From NCBI RefSeq assembly GCF_042677005.1, contig NZ_JBHTIF010000005.1, positions 62,001-126,000 on the forward strand: a stretch of DNA of 64,000 bases, given 5' to 3'. The first letter of the stretch is position 1, and each line of letters starts with the position of its first letter. The DNA is from Lysobacter_I brunescens. GTDB lineage: Bacteria; Pseudomonadota; Gammaproteobacteria; Xanthomonadales; Xanthomonadaceae. Below the pieces are notes generated by a model. It did not search any database. It had not been told where the DNA came from and saw nothing but the letters and a program-made list of their open reading frames with translations. This document shows positions 42,860 to 51,138 of the stretch, in pieces. Both the position numbers and the translations under genes were made by a program.

Positions 42860-43816
42860 TCATCGCCAGGCGTCGAGTGCGGCCTCGAAATCGCCGACGG
42901 CGCCCAGCGCGCGGTTTTCGATCGTCTTGTCGATGCGCTTGTTGAGGCCGCCCAGCACCTTGCCCGGGCCGCACTCGGCGATGCGGGTCACGCCGCGCGC
43001 GGCCAGCGCCTGCACGCAGCCGGTCCACTGCACCGGCAGGTAGAGCTGGCGCACCAGCGCATCGCGGATGGCCTGGATGCCGTCATGCACTTCGGCATCA
43101 ACGTTCTGCACGACCGGGATCGACGGCGCGCGCCAGTCCAGGCCATGCATGGCCTCGGCGAGGCGATTGGCGGCATCGCGCATGAGCGGCGTATGCGAGG
43201 GCACGCTGACCGCGAGGCGGGTCACCATGCGCGCACCGCCTGCCTTGAGCAGTTCGCTGGCGCGGTCGACGGCCTCGGCGTGGCCGCCGATGACGATCTG
43301 CCCGGGGGAATTGAAGTTGGCGGGGACCACGATGCCGGTGCCCGAGGCTTCGACGCAGGCCTCGGCGACCACGGCGTCGTCCAGGCCGATCACGGCCGCC
43401 ATCGCGCCACTGCCTTCCGGCGAGGCGTCCTGCATCAGCTGGCCGCGGATGCGCACCAGGTGCGCGGCCTCGCGCAGCGACAACGCGCCGGCGGCGACCA
43501 GGGCGCTGTACTCGCCCAGGCTGTGTCCGGCCAGCACGACCGGCGTGGCACCGCCCTGCGACTGCCACAGCCGCCACACGGCGACGCCGGCGGCGAGCAG
43601 CGCCGGCTGGGTGAACTCGGTGCGGTTGAGCAGTTCCACCGGGCCGCCCTGCGACAGCGCCCAGAGGTCGGTGCCGGCGCCGTCGGAGGCTTCCTCGAAG
43701 GTGTCGCGGACCAGTCCATGGCGCTCGGACAGCTCGGCCAGCATGCCGACGGACTGGGAACCCTGTCCGGGAAACACGAAGGCCAGTGTCGGATCGGTCG
43801 GGGCGACTGCAGTCAC
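42860..43816 (-). CDS. fabD: malonyl CoA-acyl carrier protein transacylase
   Basis: A 318-residue transacylase moving malonyl from CoA to ACP. FVFPGQGSQSVGM is the fold start, the catalytic Ser is in AGHSLGEYSAL, and the His is in VSVPSHTPLMRDAA. Fits the fab operon order fabH-fabD-fabG-acpP-fabF. Confidence 0.97.
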   Translation of the reverse strand: MTAVAPTDPTLAFVFPGQGSQSVGMLAELSERHGLVRDTFEEASDGAGTDLWALSQGGPVELLNRTEFTQPALLAAGVAVWRLWQSQGGATPVVLAGHSLGEYSALVAAGALSLREAAHLVRIRGQLMQDASPEGSGAMAAVIGLDDAVVAEACVEASGTGIVVPANFNSPGQIVIGGHAEAVDRASELLKAGGARMVTRLAVSVPSHTPLMRDAANRLAEAMHGLDWRAPSIPVVQNVDAEVHDGIQAIRDALVRQLYLPVQWTGCVQALAARGVTRIAECGPGKVLGGLNKRIDKTIENRALGAVGDFEAALDAWR

Positions 43817-44023
43817 GCGGGGGTCCAGCTCGAAACGGGACGGGGATGATAAGGTCGAAAGCCCCGGTCTGTCTGTACGACGGCGTATGCCGGCAGGCGG
43901 GGATCGGCACGCGCGGACGGGTTGCGGGGAGGCGGAAACGACAAGGGCCCGCCGATTGGCGAGCCCCTGCTGTCCTGTCTTTTGTCGTGTCGGATGCGCG
44001 CGTCGCGCGGACGCGGCCGGGGA

Positions 44024-45034
44024 TCAGTAGCGCAGCAGCGCCGATCCCCAGGTGAAACCGCCGCCGAAAGCCTCCAGCAATAGCAGCTGGCCGCGCTGCA
44101 CCTTGCCCGAACGCACGGCCAGGTCGAGGGCCAGCGGCACCGAGCCGGCCGAGGTGTTGCCATGCTTGTCGACGGTAACGATCACGCGCTCCATCGGCAT
44201 ATCCAGGCGCTTGGCCGTGGCCTCGATGATGCGCAGGTTGGCCTGGTGCGGGATCAGCCAGTCGATGTCGTGGCGATCGAGGTTGTTGGCTTCGAGCGTC
44301 TCCTCGACCACCGAGTCCAGCGCCTTGACCGCATGCTTGAACACTTCGTTGCCGGTCATCAGCACGCGCACGCCGGCATTGGGCTCGTCCGGCTTGAAAC
44401 CGGCCGAGACGCCGACCGGGTTCCACAGCAGCTCCTTCTTGCCGCCGTCGGCGTGCAGATGGGTGCTGAGCACGCCGGTCTCTTCGTCGGCCTTCAGCAC
44501 CACTGCGCCGGCGCCGTCGCCGAACAGCACGCAGGTGCCGCGATCGTTCCAGTCCAGCATGCGCGTCAGGGTTTCCGCACCGATCACCAGCGCCGTCTTC
44601 ACCGCGCCGGAGCGGATGAACTTGTCGGCGACGGTCAGCGCGTAGATGAAGCCCGAGCAGGCGGCGTTCACGTCGAACGCGGCGCAGCCCTCGGCACCGA
44701 GACGGTGCTGGATGAGGCAGGCCGTGGACGGGAAGATCAGGTCGGGCGTGGTCGTGCCGACGACGATGAGTTCGAGCTCGGACGGCTGCACGCCGGCGGC
44801 TTCGAGCGCACGCAGGGCGGCCTGATAGCCCAGTTCGGAGGTGGTTTCCTCCGCGGAGGCGACGTGCCGCTGGCGGATGCCGGTGCGGGTCGCGATCCAC
44901 TCGTCGCTGGTGTCGACGATCTTCGCCAGATCGTCGTTGGTGACGACCTTGGCCGGCAGGTGGCTGCCGGTGCCCGCGATGCGCGCGTACACCTGCCTGC
45001 TGGAAGCCTGCGGGTTGGATCCGGGTGTGTTCAT
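44024..45034 (-). CDS. fabH: beta-ketoacyl-ACP synthase III
   Basis: A 336-residue KAS III that starts fatty-acid synthesis from acyl-CoA and malonyl-ACP. The catalytic Cys is in DVNAACSGFIYAL, His in DWLIPHQANLRIIEA and Asn in GNTSAGSVPLAL. The 207-base gap to fabD is longer than between most genes of this block. No plsX lies between it and rpmF. Confidence 0.97.
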   Translation of the reverse strand: MNTPGSNPQASSRQVYARIAGTGSHLPAKVVTNDDLAKIVDTSDEWIATRTGIRQRHVASAEETTSELGYQAALRALEAAGVQPSELELIVVGTTTPDLIFPSTACLIQHRLGAEGCAAFDVNAACSGFIYALTVADKFIRSGAVKTALVIGAETLTRMLDWNDRGTCVLFGDGAGAVVLKADEETGVLSTHLHADGGKKELLWNPVGVSAGFKPDEPNAGVRVLMTGNEVFKHAVKALDSVVEETLEANNLDRHDIDWLIPHQANLRIIEATAKRLDMPMERVIVTVDKHGNTSAGSVPLALDLAVRSGKVQRGQLLLLEAFGGGFTWGSALLRY

Positions 45035-45195
45035 GTCCGCCCTGTCACGCCTGTCGAGTCAGTGCACCGACGCCCGCGCACTCCAGCGCGACGACGGTGA
45101 CGATCCTGTCCGAACGCGCCAAACCGGACGCGTGCACCACAAACGAGCGCGCCGCACGAACGGGAGTCGCGCGGCACGGATTGTCGCTGTCGGCG

Positions 45196-45213
45196 CCGAA
45201 GCGCCGCGTGCGA
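45196..45213 (-). other. UUCG-loop hairpin just after rpmF
   Basis: CGGCGC-TTCG-GCGCCG forms a tight stem directly after the rpmF stop, without a T run. It could stabilise the 3' end of a short yceD-rpmF transcript or be an attenuator before fabH. Confidence 0.4.
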
Positions 45214-45408
45214 TCACTCTTCGTCGGCGATCTTGACCTTCGGCGCGATGACCTGGCGGCCGCGGTAGTAGCCGTCCTTGGTGATGTGGTGGCGCAGGTG
45301 GATCTCGCCCGAGGTCGGATCGGTGGCGAGCTGCTTGGCGGTCAGCGCATCGTGCGAACGACGCTGGCCACGACGGGACGGGGTGACGCGGGATTTCTGC
45401 ACAGCCAT
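45214..45408 (-). CDS. rpmF: 50S ribosomal protein L32
   Basis: A 64-residue L32 protein. AVQKSRVTPSRRGQRRSHDAL is the family start, and HLRHHITKDGYYRGRQVI the end. Only the first part of the zinc-Cys pattern region is visible, and it has no cysteines, so it is a zinc-free type. It lies 84 bases after yceD. Confidence 0.97.
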   Translation of the reverse strand: MAVQKSRVTPSRRGQRRSHDALTAKQLATDPTSGEIHLRHHITKDGYYRGRQVIAPKVKIADEE

Positions 45409-45492
45409 GGAAATTGCTCCAACGTGATACGCAATCGTGTGAAAAGTGGCGGAACGCGGCGCGAACGCGCGTTCCCGTGACTTTGGTTCAAC

Positions 45493-46008
45493 TCAGGTTT
45501 TCTTGAGCGCCGCCAGCGCCGCGAACGGGTTGGCGACCGCTTCTTCTTCCGCCGTCGCGGCCCAGTCGCGCTCGACCGCTTCGCTGCCCGGCATGGCCGG
45601 CACCAGCGGCACGGCGAGGATCAACTCGTCCTCGACCAGGTCCGCCGGCCGCATCGCGCCGTCGGCGTCGACTTCAAGCGCTTCGTAGCCTTCCGGCAGA
45701 GACGCATCGACGGTGTCGTCGCTGGCGTCGCGCACGAGGGCGAAGCGCTGGTCGATGACGACCGGAAACACGAATCGCTGCAACGTGCGCTGGCAGACCA
45801 GCGGCAGATCGGCATCGACGCGCAAGGCCACGAACGGCACCTGCAGCACGTCGTGACCGAATTCGAGGGCGAAGCGAGCTTCTCCTTCGGTATCGGCCAG
45901 CAGATCGCGGAGGCGGGGCATCGCGGCCAGCGGCAGGCGTCCGTCGAAACAGCGCCGCGCTGCCACCATGCGCCAAGCGTCCAGTACGTCGGGCACTTCA
46001 GCGGACAT
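45493..46008 (-). CDS. yceD: YceD family protein (DUF177), 23S rRNA accumulation protein
   Basis: A 171-residue acidic protein of the YceD/DUF177 family, linked to 23S rRNA accumulation and found next to rpmF in most bacteria. Seen are LRVDADLPLVCQRTLQRFVFPV (the conserved CQRTL element) and the C-terminal EDELILAVPLVPAMPG with FAALAALKK. The start at 46008 gives the normal length. Confidence 0.92.
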   Translation of the reverse strand: MSAEVPDVLDAWRMVAARRCFDGRLPLAAMPRLRDLLADTEGEARFALEFGHDVLQVPFVALRVDADLPLVCQRTLQRFVFPVVIDQRFALVRDASDDTVDASLPEGYEALEVDADGAMRPADLVEDELILAVPLVPAMPGSEAVERDWAATAEEEAVANPFAALAALKKT

Positions 46009-46128
46009 AAGACGCGAAATGGTAGGGGCCGGGGGTGCCCCTGTCAAACCATGGGGACGCCCGGACGCATGATTTGCCCCCGGCGGCGGCTGGCGGCAGA
46101 CTGTCCTCCCCGTCTCCGGGCCAGTCGC

Positions 46129-46506
46129 GTGACCGCCTTCTCCTTTCCCGTCGTCAGTGCCGTGTTCACGATCGTGATCGTGGGCGGTCTGGGCCTGATC
46201 TGGTGGATGTCCCGCCGCACCGATCCCCGCCAGCGCGCCGTGACCGAGCTGCTGGACGCCGCCGATGCGCTCGAATCCCGCCTGCGTACCGCCCGTGCCG
46301 AGATCGAATCGATCACCGGGGGCGAGGACGAGACCGTCCGCACCGCCCTGCAGGAAATGCTGCGCCAGCGCCTGTGGCTGCAGCAGCACGGGTCGACCGC
46401 CTCGCTGCGCAAGCTCCAGGACATGCGCGCTTCGCTGGACCAGGCCCGAAACCGGATCGACCAGCAGCTCACCCTGGTGCAGCAGGCCCGCGGCCCGCAG
46501 ACCTGA
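46129..46506 (+). CDS. small membrane-anchored protein, function unknown
   Basis: A 125-residue protein with one N-terminal membrane helix (VVSAVFTIVIVGGLGLIWWM) and a long helical, probably coiled-coil, cytosolic tail (ELLDAADALESRLRTARAEIES, QARNRIDQQLTLVQQ). No family recognised. The GTG at 46129 places the helix at the N-terminus; upstream ATGs at 46051 or 46069 would add a basic segment. It precedes maf by 24 bases. Confidence 0.65.
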   Translation: MTAFSFPVVSAVFTIVIVGGLGLIWWMSRRTDPRQRAVTELLDAADALESRLRTARAEIESITGGEDETVRTALQEMLRQRLWLQQHGSTASLRKLQDMRASLDQARNRIDQQLTLVQQARGPQT

Positions 46507-46530
46507 CCCGACCTTTCGCCCGCTTCCGCC

Positions 46531-47109
46531 ATGCCACGACTGATCCTCGCCTCGACCTCGACCTACCGTCGCACCCTGCTCGAACGCCTCGGCCTGCCCT
46601 TCGACACCGTGCGCCCCGACGTCGACGAGACACCGCTTTCCGACGAGACACCGCAGGCCCTGGCCGTGCGCCTGGCGCGGGCGAAGGCCGAGGCGGTGCT
46701 CAACCCGGGCCAGCCGGACCTGTGGGCGATCGGCTCCGACCAGGTGGCCGAACTCGACGAGGAGCCGCTGGGCAAGCCCGGCAGCGCGGCGCGCGCCGAG
46801 GCGCAGCTGCGGGCGATGTCGGGCCGCGAGGTGCGGTTCCTGACAGCCGTGTGCCTGGCCGGCCCGGGCGGCCGCCGGCTGGAGGCGCTGGACGTGACCA
46901 CCGTGCACTTCCGGCCGCTGTCCAATGGCGAGATCGCCCGTTACGTCGACCGCGAGCGCCCGCTGGACTGCGCCGGCAGCTTCAAGTCCGAGGGTCTGGG
47001 CATCGCCCTGTTCGAGGCGATCGAGAACCGCGACCCGACCGCGCTGGTCGGTCTGCCGCTGATCGCCACCGCCCGCCTGCTGCGCGAAGCGGGGTTCGTG
47101 GCGCCCTGA
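46531..47109 (+). CDS. maf: Maf-like nucleotide pyrophosphatase (YceF type)
   Basis: A 192-residue Maf protein that hydrolyses non-canonical NTPs; the YceF branch prefers 7-methyl-GTP (family knowledge). LILASTSTYRRTLLERLGLPF is the Maf N-terminus; DVDETP, ARAKAEAV and the catalytic IGSDQVAELD follow. Its location beside yceD-rpmF, on the opposite strand, matches E. coli yceF. Confidence 0.94.
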   Translation: MPRLILASTSTYRRTLLERLGLPFDTVRPDVDETPLSDETPQALAVRLARAKAEAVLNPGQPDLWAIGSDQVAELDEEPLGKPGSAARAEAQLRAMSGREVRFLTAVCLAGPGGRRLEALDVTTVHFRPLSNGEIARYVDRERPLDCAGSFKSEGLGIALFEAIENRDPTALVGLPLIATARLLREAGFVAP

Positions 47110-47157
47110 TCGCGCGGCCCGGGGCTCGCTCCGCTGCGCTGATCACGAACTTCTCGC

Positions 47158-47223
47158 GTAGAGCGGAGCTTGCTCCGCTCGTTCTTCCCGGGCAAAGCAT
47201 GAGCGGAGGAAGCTCCGCTCTAC
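47158..47223. repeat. REP-type palindrome pair (GTAGAGCGGAGC family)
   Basis: Two outward-facing palindromes: GTAGAGCGGAGCTTGCTCCGCTC at 47158-47180, and its near-reverse ending CTCCGCTCTAC at 47201-47223. They lie in the gap between the convergent maf and glycosyltransferase genes, and belong to a REP family different from the GTGGGAGCG copies. Confidence 0.85.
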
Positions 47224-47233
47224 AAGGGAGGCA

Positions 47234-49120
47234 TCACCGCAGTTCGATCACCTGCGACGGCCAGTCCTCGACGCTGCCGTCGCGGCCGTGCAGACGCAGG
47301 CCGAGGCGGTAGCGGCCGGGCGGGCGGTCGCCGAGGTCGAGCCAGACATCGAAGCCGACATTCGGCTGCTGCGGGTCGGTGGAGCCGCCTTCGCGCCATT
47401 TCGACCAGAAGCCGACGACCTCCGGGCGGGCGATGCCGTAGACCGCCTTCGAGACCACCTGGCCGTCGACCAGCGCCTCGACCTTCCTCAGCCCGACGCC
47501 GTCCTTGAAGGCCCAGCCGCGCAGTTCGAAGCGGCGGGAGACGGACCCATGGCCGGCGGGCAGATCGATCCAGGCCATCGCCGGGGTCGTGCACGTGCCG
47601 GCGGCGCGGCGCGGCGGCAGACGGAACAGCAGGAAGCGCTGACGGCCGTGGTCGATGTGCAGCACGCGCGGCGGCGGCAGCGGGCCGACCATGGCGCAGA
47701 GGTCGTGATAGCGGCGTAGCAGCTGGCGGTATCCGACATCGCTGGCGCCGACGACCAGCAGCACCGGCGCCTCGCCGAGCGTGGCGCGGTCGCGCACCAG
47801 CAGGTTCCAAAGGACGAGCTGCGGCGCGCGGCCATGATGGGCGTTGAGCGGATGGTCCAGGACCGGGATGCGCGCGTCGTCGAGCGCGAAGCCCAGCTCG
47901 GCGCCGATCTTGAAGTTGTCGGCGAGCAGGCGGGTGCCCGGTGGCATCGCCGCGCGCTCGGCCCGGACCGCCTCGGCCAGCACGTCCCAGCCGGCGAAAT
48001 TCGATGGATAGGCCTTGCCGTCGGCCAGACGCTCGCGCAGCGAGGGTGTGGCGGCCACGGCGTAGTAGCCGAGACCGGCCACCAGCCCGAGACCGGCCAG
48101 TCCCCAGGCCAGGCGACGCCACGCCGGCCGCCAGCCGGCGAGCACCGGCGCGGCCAGAGGCAGCAGGGCCAGGTAGGCCGGCAGCGGCCAATGGAAGCTG
48201 ACGCGCTCGCTGTCGGCGAAAAAACCGAGCAGGAAGAAGCCACCGAACACGGCCACACCCGACAGCGCGAGGTAGCGCACGCCGGCCATGCGGTCGACGC
48301 GCAGCCCGTCGATGCCACCGCGCAGGAGCGCGAGCAGCAGCAGCGGACTGGCGAAGGCGGCCTGCACCAGCAGGAACTGGACACCGTCGGGATGGAAGGC
48401 CCAGGGATGGCGCTCGACCAGCTGGAAACGAAGCCCGGCATCGGCGTTGGCGAGGTTCCACGACAGCAGCGGCAGCCACGCCAGCGCACCGATGGCCACG
48501 GCGCCCCAGACCCGGGCGTCGCGCAGCGCCGTGCGGCCTTCGCGCAGCCACAGCAGGGCGAGGAAACCGACGCCGATCACCGCAACGAAGCGGTAGTGGG
48601 TCAATCCGCCGATCGCCAGACCCGCTGCGAGCAGGCCGGCCCCGGTCCAGTCGACGCCGCGCAGCAGTCGCGTGCCGGCGTCGAGACAGAGCACCGTCGC
48701 CAGCGCCAGCGGCACGTCGGGCAGACCCAGCACGCCCAGCGTGCCGAGCAGCGGCAGGAGCACGGCGAGCGACCCGGCCTGCCATGCCAGGTCGGGCGAG
48801 AACCGGGCCTCGCCGAGTTCGCGGCGGGCGATGCGCACGATCCACCACGGCAGCAGGGCGACGATCAGCAGGAACGGCAGGCGCAACGCGAACTCCGAAT
48901 GCCCGGCCACGGTCTGACCGACGCGCGCCAGCCAGGCGGTGAAGCCCGGCAGGTCGGAATAGGCCCAGGCCGGATGCCGGCTTTCCTGCCAGTAGAAGGC
49001 TTCGTCGACGAAGAGCGGCAGGCGCGCGGCGAGCACGCATTTGGCGAGCAGCACGCAGGTCCAGAGTGCGATGAAGGTCCGCCTGCTGCGCATCCCGCCC
49101 GAATCCGTTCGCTGCGTCAT
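47234..49120 (-). CDS. GT39/ArnT-like membrane glycosyltransferase
   Basis: A 628-residue inner-membrane protein with about ten helices in the first 400 residues and a soluble C-terminal part. The N-terminal FVDEAFYWQESRHPAWAYSDLPGF holds the Asp-Glu and Tyr motifs of the dolichyl-phosphate-mannose/ArnT family, which use lipid-linked sugars and face the periplasm. GGLTHYRFVAVIG matches the next loop. The C-terminal region (RRFELRGWAFKDGVG, VEALVDGQVV) looks like an added beta-sandwich. The acceptor is unknown. Confidence 0.87.
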   Translation of the reverse strand: MTQRTDSGGMRSRRTFIALWTCVLLAKCVLAARLPLFVDEAFYWQESRHPAWAYSDLPGFTAWLARVGQTVAGHSEFALRLPFLLIVALLPWWIVRIARRELGEARFSPDLAWQAGSLAVLLPLLGTLGVLGLPDVPLALATVLCLDAGTRLLRGVDWTGAGLLAAGLAIGGLTHYRFVAVIGVGFLALLWLREGRTALRDARVWGAVAIGALAWLPLLSWNLANADAGLRFQLVERHPWAFHPDGVQFLLVQAAFASPLLLLALLRGGIDGLRVDRMAGVRYLALSGVAVFGGFFLLGFFADSERVSFHWPLPAYLALLPLAAPVLAGWRPAWRRLAWGLAGLGLVAGLGYYAVAATPSLRERLADGKAYPSNFAGWDVLAEAVRAERAAMPPGTRLLADNFKIGAELGFALDDARIPVLDHPLNAHHGRAPQLVLWNLLVRDRATLGEAPVLLVVGASDVGYRQLLRRYHDLCAMVGPLPPPRVLHIDHGRQRFLLFRLPPRRAAGTCTTPAMAWIDLPAGHGSVSRRFELRGWAFKDGVGLRKVEALVDGQVVSKAVYGIARPEVVGFWSKWREGGSTDPQQPNVGFDVWLDLGDRPPGRYRLGLRLHGRDGSVEDWPSQVIELR

Positions 49121-49211
49121 CCCGTAGTCTCGCTACACTGCCGATTCATTTCCGTTTCTCTCCATCCAGACTGCCGGAGCACGCCTTGTCGACAGCCCTC
49201 GAGTGCCGCAC

Positions 49212-50138
49212 ATGCTAAACGACGACCTGCACGACGCCCTCAAGCGCGCACAGGCGCAGGTCAACCAGTGGGTACTGGGCAAGCCCCACGAGGTGCGGCT
49301 GGCATTCGTGGCCCTGCTGTCCGACGGCCACGTGCTGATCGAGGACCTGCCGGGGCTGGGCAAGACGACCCTGGCGCATGCACTCGCGGCCAGCCTCGGC
49401 CTGGGATTCCAGCGCGTGCAGTTCACCTCGGACCTGCTGCCGTCGGACATCGTCGGCGTGTCGGTCTACGACGCGCAGGCGCGCCAGTTCCAGTTCCATC
49501 CCGGCCCGGTGTTCACCCAGGTGCTGCTGGCGGACGAGATCAACCGCGCGCCGCCGCGCACGCAGAGCGCGCTGCTGGAGGCGATGGCCGAGCACCAGGT
49601 CACCATCGACGGCGTGACCCGCGCCCTGCCCGATCCCTTCTTCGTGATCGCCACCCAGAACCCGGTGGACCTGTCGGGTACCTACCCGCTGCCGGATTCG
49701 CAGCTCGACCGCTTCCTGCTGCGCCTGCACCTGGGCTACCCGCCGGAGGACGCCGAACGCGCCCTGCTCGCCGGCAGCGACCGCCGCGACCTGATCGCCA
49801 ACAGCGAGGCCGTGCTCGATCCCGATCGCGTGCGCGCCCTGCGCCACGCGGTCACCGACGTGCACGCCAGCGAGGCGCTGGTCGCCTACGTGCAGCGCCT
49901 GCTCGCACGCAGCCGCCACCACCCGGGCGTGCGCGTCGGGCTGTCGCCGCGCGCGGGCATCGCGCTGCTGCGTGCGGCGCGCGCGCATGCGTTGCTGCTC
50001 GGTCGCAGCCACGCGCTCCCGGACGACGTGCAGGCGCTCTTCATCCAGGTGGCCGCGCACCGGCTGGTGGCCGATGCCGATGGCGGCGATGGCGCGACCC
50101 TGGCGAAGTCGATCCTGCATGCGGTAGCGGTGGATTGA
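49212..50138 (+). CDS. MoxR family AAA+ ATPase
   Basis: A 308-residue AAA+ ATPase of the MoxR/RavA class. The P-loop is LPGLGKTTL, the Walker B VLLADEINRAPPRTQSALLEAM, and the sensor region FFVIATQNPVDLSGTYPLPDSQLDRFL. It heads the MoxR-DUF58-transglutaminase trio, which likely assembles or inserts cofactors or complexes at the membrane (inference from family). The ATG at 49212 was chosen over a GTG at 49203. Confidence 0.93.
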   Translation: MLNDDLHDALKRAQAQVNQWVLGKPHEVRLAFVALLSDGHVLIEDLPGLGKTTLAHALAASLGLGFQRVQFTSDLLPSDIVGVSVYDAQARQFQFHPGPVFTQVLLADEINRAPPRTQSALLEAMAEHQVTIDGVTRALPDPFFVIATQNPVDLSGTYPLPDSQLDRFLLRLHLGYPPEDAERALLAGSDRRDLIANSEAVLDPDRVRALRHAVTDVHASEALVAYVQRLLARSRHHPGVRVGLSPRAGIALLRAARAHALLLGRSHALPDDVQALFIQVAAHRLVADADGGDGATLAKSILHAVAVD

Positions 50139-50160
50139 TCCGCCCACGGTCGCCGCGCCG

Positions 50161-51138
50161 ATGAGCCGCCTCCTCGCCCGCATCCGCAGCCGCATCGAAG
50201 CCCGCACCGCGACCTGGGCCCGCCCGCGCGCGCCGGAAGTGCTGCCGGTGCGCTTCAACCGCCGGCGCATCTACGTGCTGCCCACCGGTTTCGGCCTGTT
50301 CTTCGCTGCGCTGCTGGCCGCGATGCTGCTGGGCGCGCTGAACTACAACAACAATCCGGCCCTGCTGTTGGCGCTGCTGCTCGCCGGCGCGGCGCACACC
50401 GGACTGTTCGCCGCGCACCTGCAGCTGTCGGGGCTGAGCATCACCGCGATCGGCGCCGAACCGGTGAGCGCCGGCAAGCCGCTGCAGCTGCGCGTGCATG
50501 CGCGCGCCGAGCCCGGGCGCGAACGCCGCGGCCTGCGCCTGGCCTGCGGCGAGCATCGTGCGTCGCTGTCGCTGGACCAGGGCAGCGGCGAAGCGGTCAT
50601 CGAACTGCCGACCCAGTGTCGCGGCTGGCTGGAACCCGGCCGCCTGCGCATCTGGACCACGCGTCCGCTCGGCCTGGTCGTGGCATGGGGCTATGTCTGG
50701 CCCGACGCGCCGCTGCTGGTCTACCCGGCGCCGGAAACGCATGGCCCACCGCTGCCCGAAGGCGGTGGCGACCGCGCGATCGCCCGCGTGCATCCCAGCG
50801 GCGACGACGTGCATCACCTGCGCGCCTACCGGCGCGGCGATTCGCGACGGGCGATCGCCTGGAAACCGTCGGCGCGGCGCAACGAACTGCTGGTGCGCGA
50901 ATACGAACAGCCGATGGGCGCCGATATCGACCTGGACTGGAGCCTGCTGGGCCACCTGCCCTACGAGCAGCGCATCCGCCGGCTCGCGCGCTGGGTGGAC
51001 GATGCCGAACGCGGCGGTCGTCGCTATCGGCTGATGCTGCCGGGGCAGCCCGCGCTGGGCCCGGCGCAGGGCGCGTCCCACCGCCACGCCTGCCTGAAGG
51101 CGCTGGCCTTGCTGCCCGAGGGAGGCGGCCATGGCTGA
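50161..51138 (+). CDS. DUF58 domain protein
   Basis: A 325-residue protein with two N-terminal membrane helices (FGLFFAALLAAMLLGAL, PALLLALLLAGAAHTG) and a DUF58 domain: HPSGDDVHHLRAYRRGDSRRAIAWKPSARR is its hallmark. These proteins partner with MoxR ATPases. The tail overlaps the transglutaminase gene by eight bases. Confidence 0.9.
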   Translation: MSRLLARIRSRIEARTATWARPRAPEVLPVRFNRRRIYVLPTGFGLFFAALLAAMLLGALNYNNNPALLLALLLAGAAHTGLFAAHLQLSGLSITAIGAEPVSAGKPLQLRVHARAEPGRERRGLRLACGEHRASLSLDQGSGEAVIELPTQCRGWLEPGRLRIWTTRPLGLVVAWGYVWPDAPLLVYPAPETHGPPLPEGGGDRAIARVHPSGDDVHHLRAYRRGDSRRAIAWKPSARRNELLVREYEQPMGADIDLDWSLLGHLPYEQRIRRLARWVDDAERGGRRYRLMLPGQPALGPAQGASHRHACLKALALLPEGGGHG

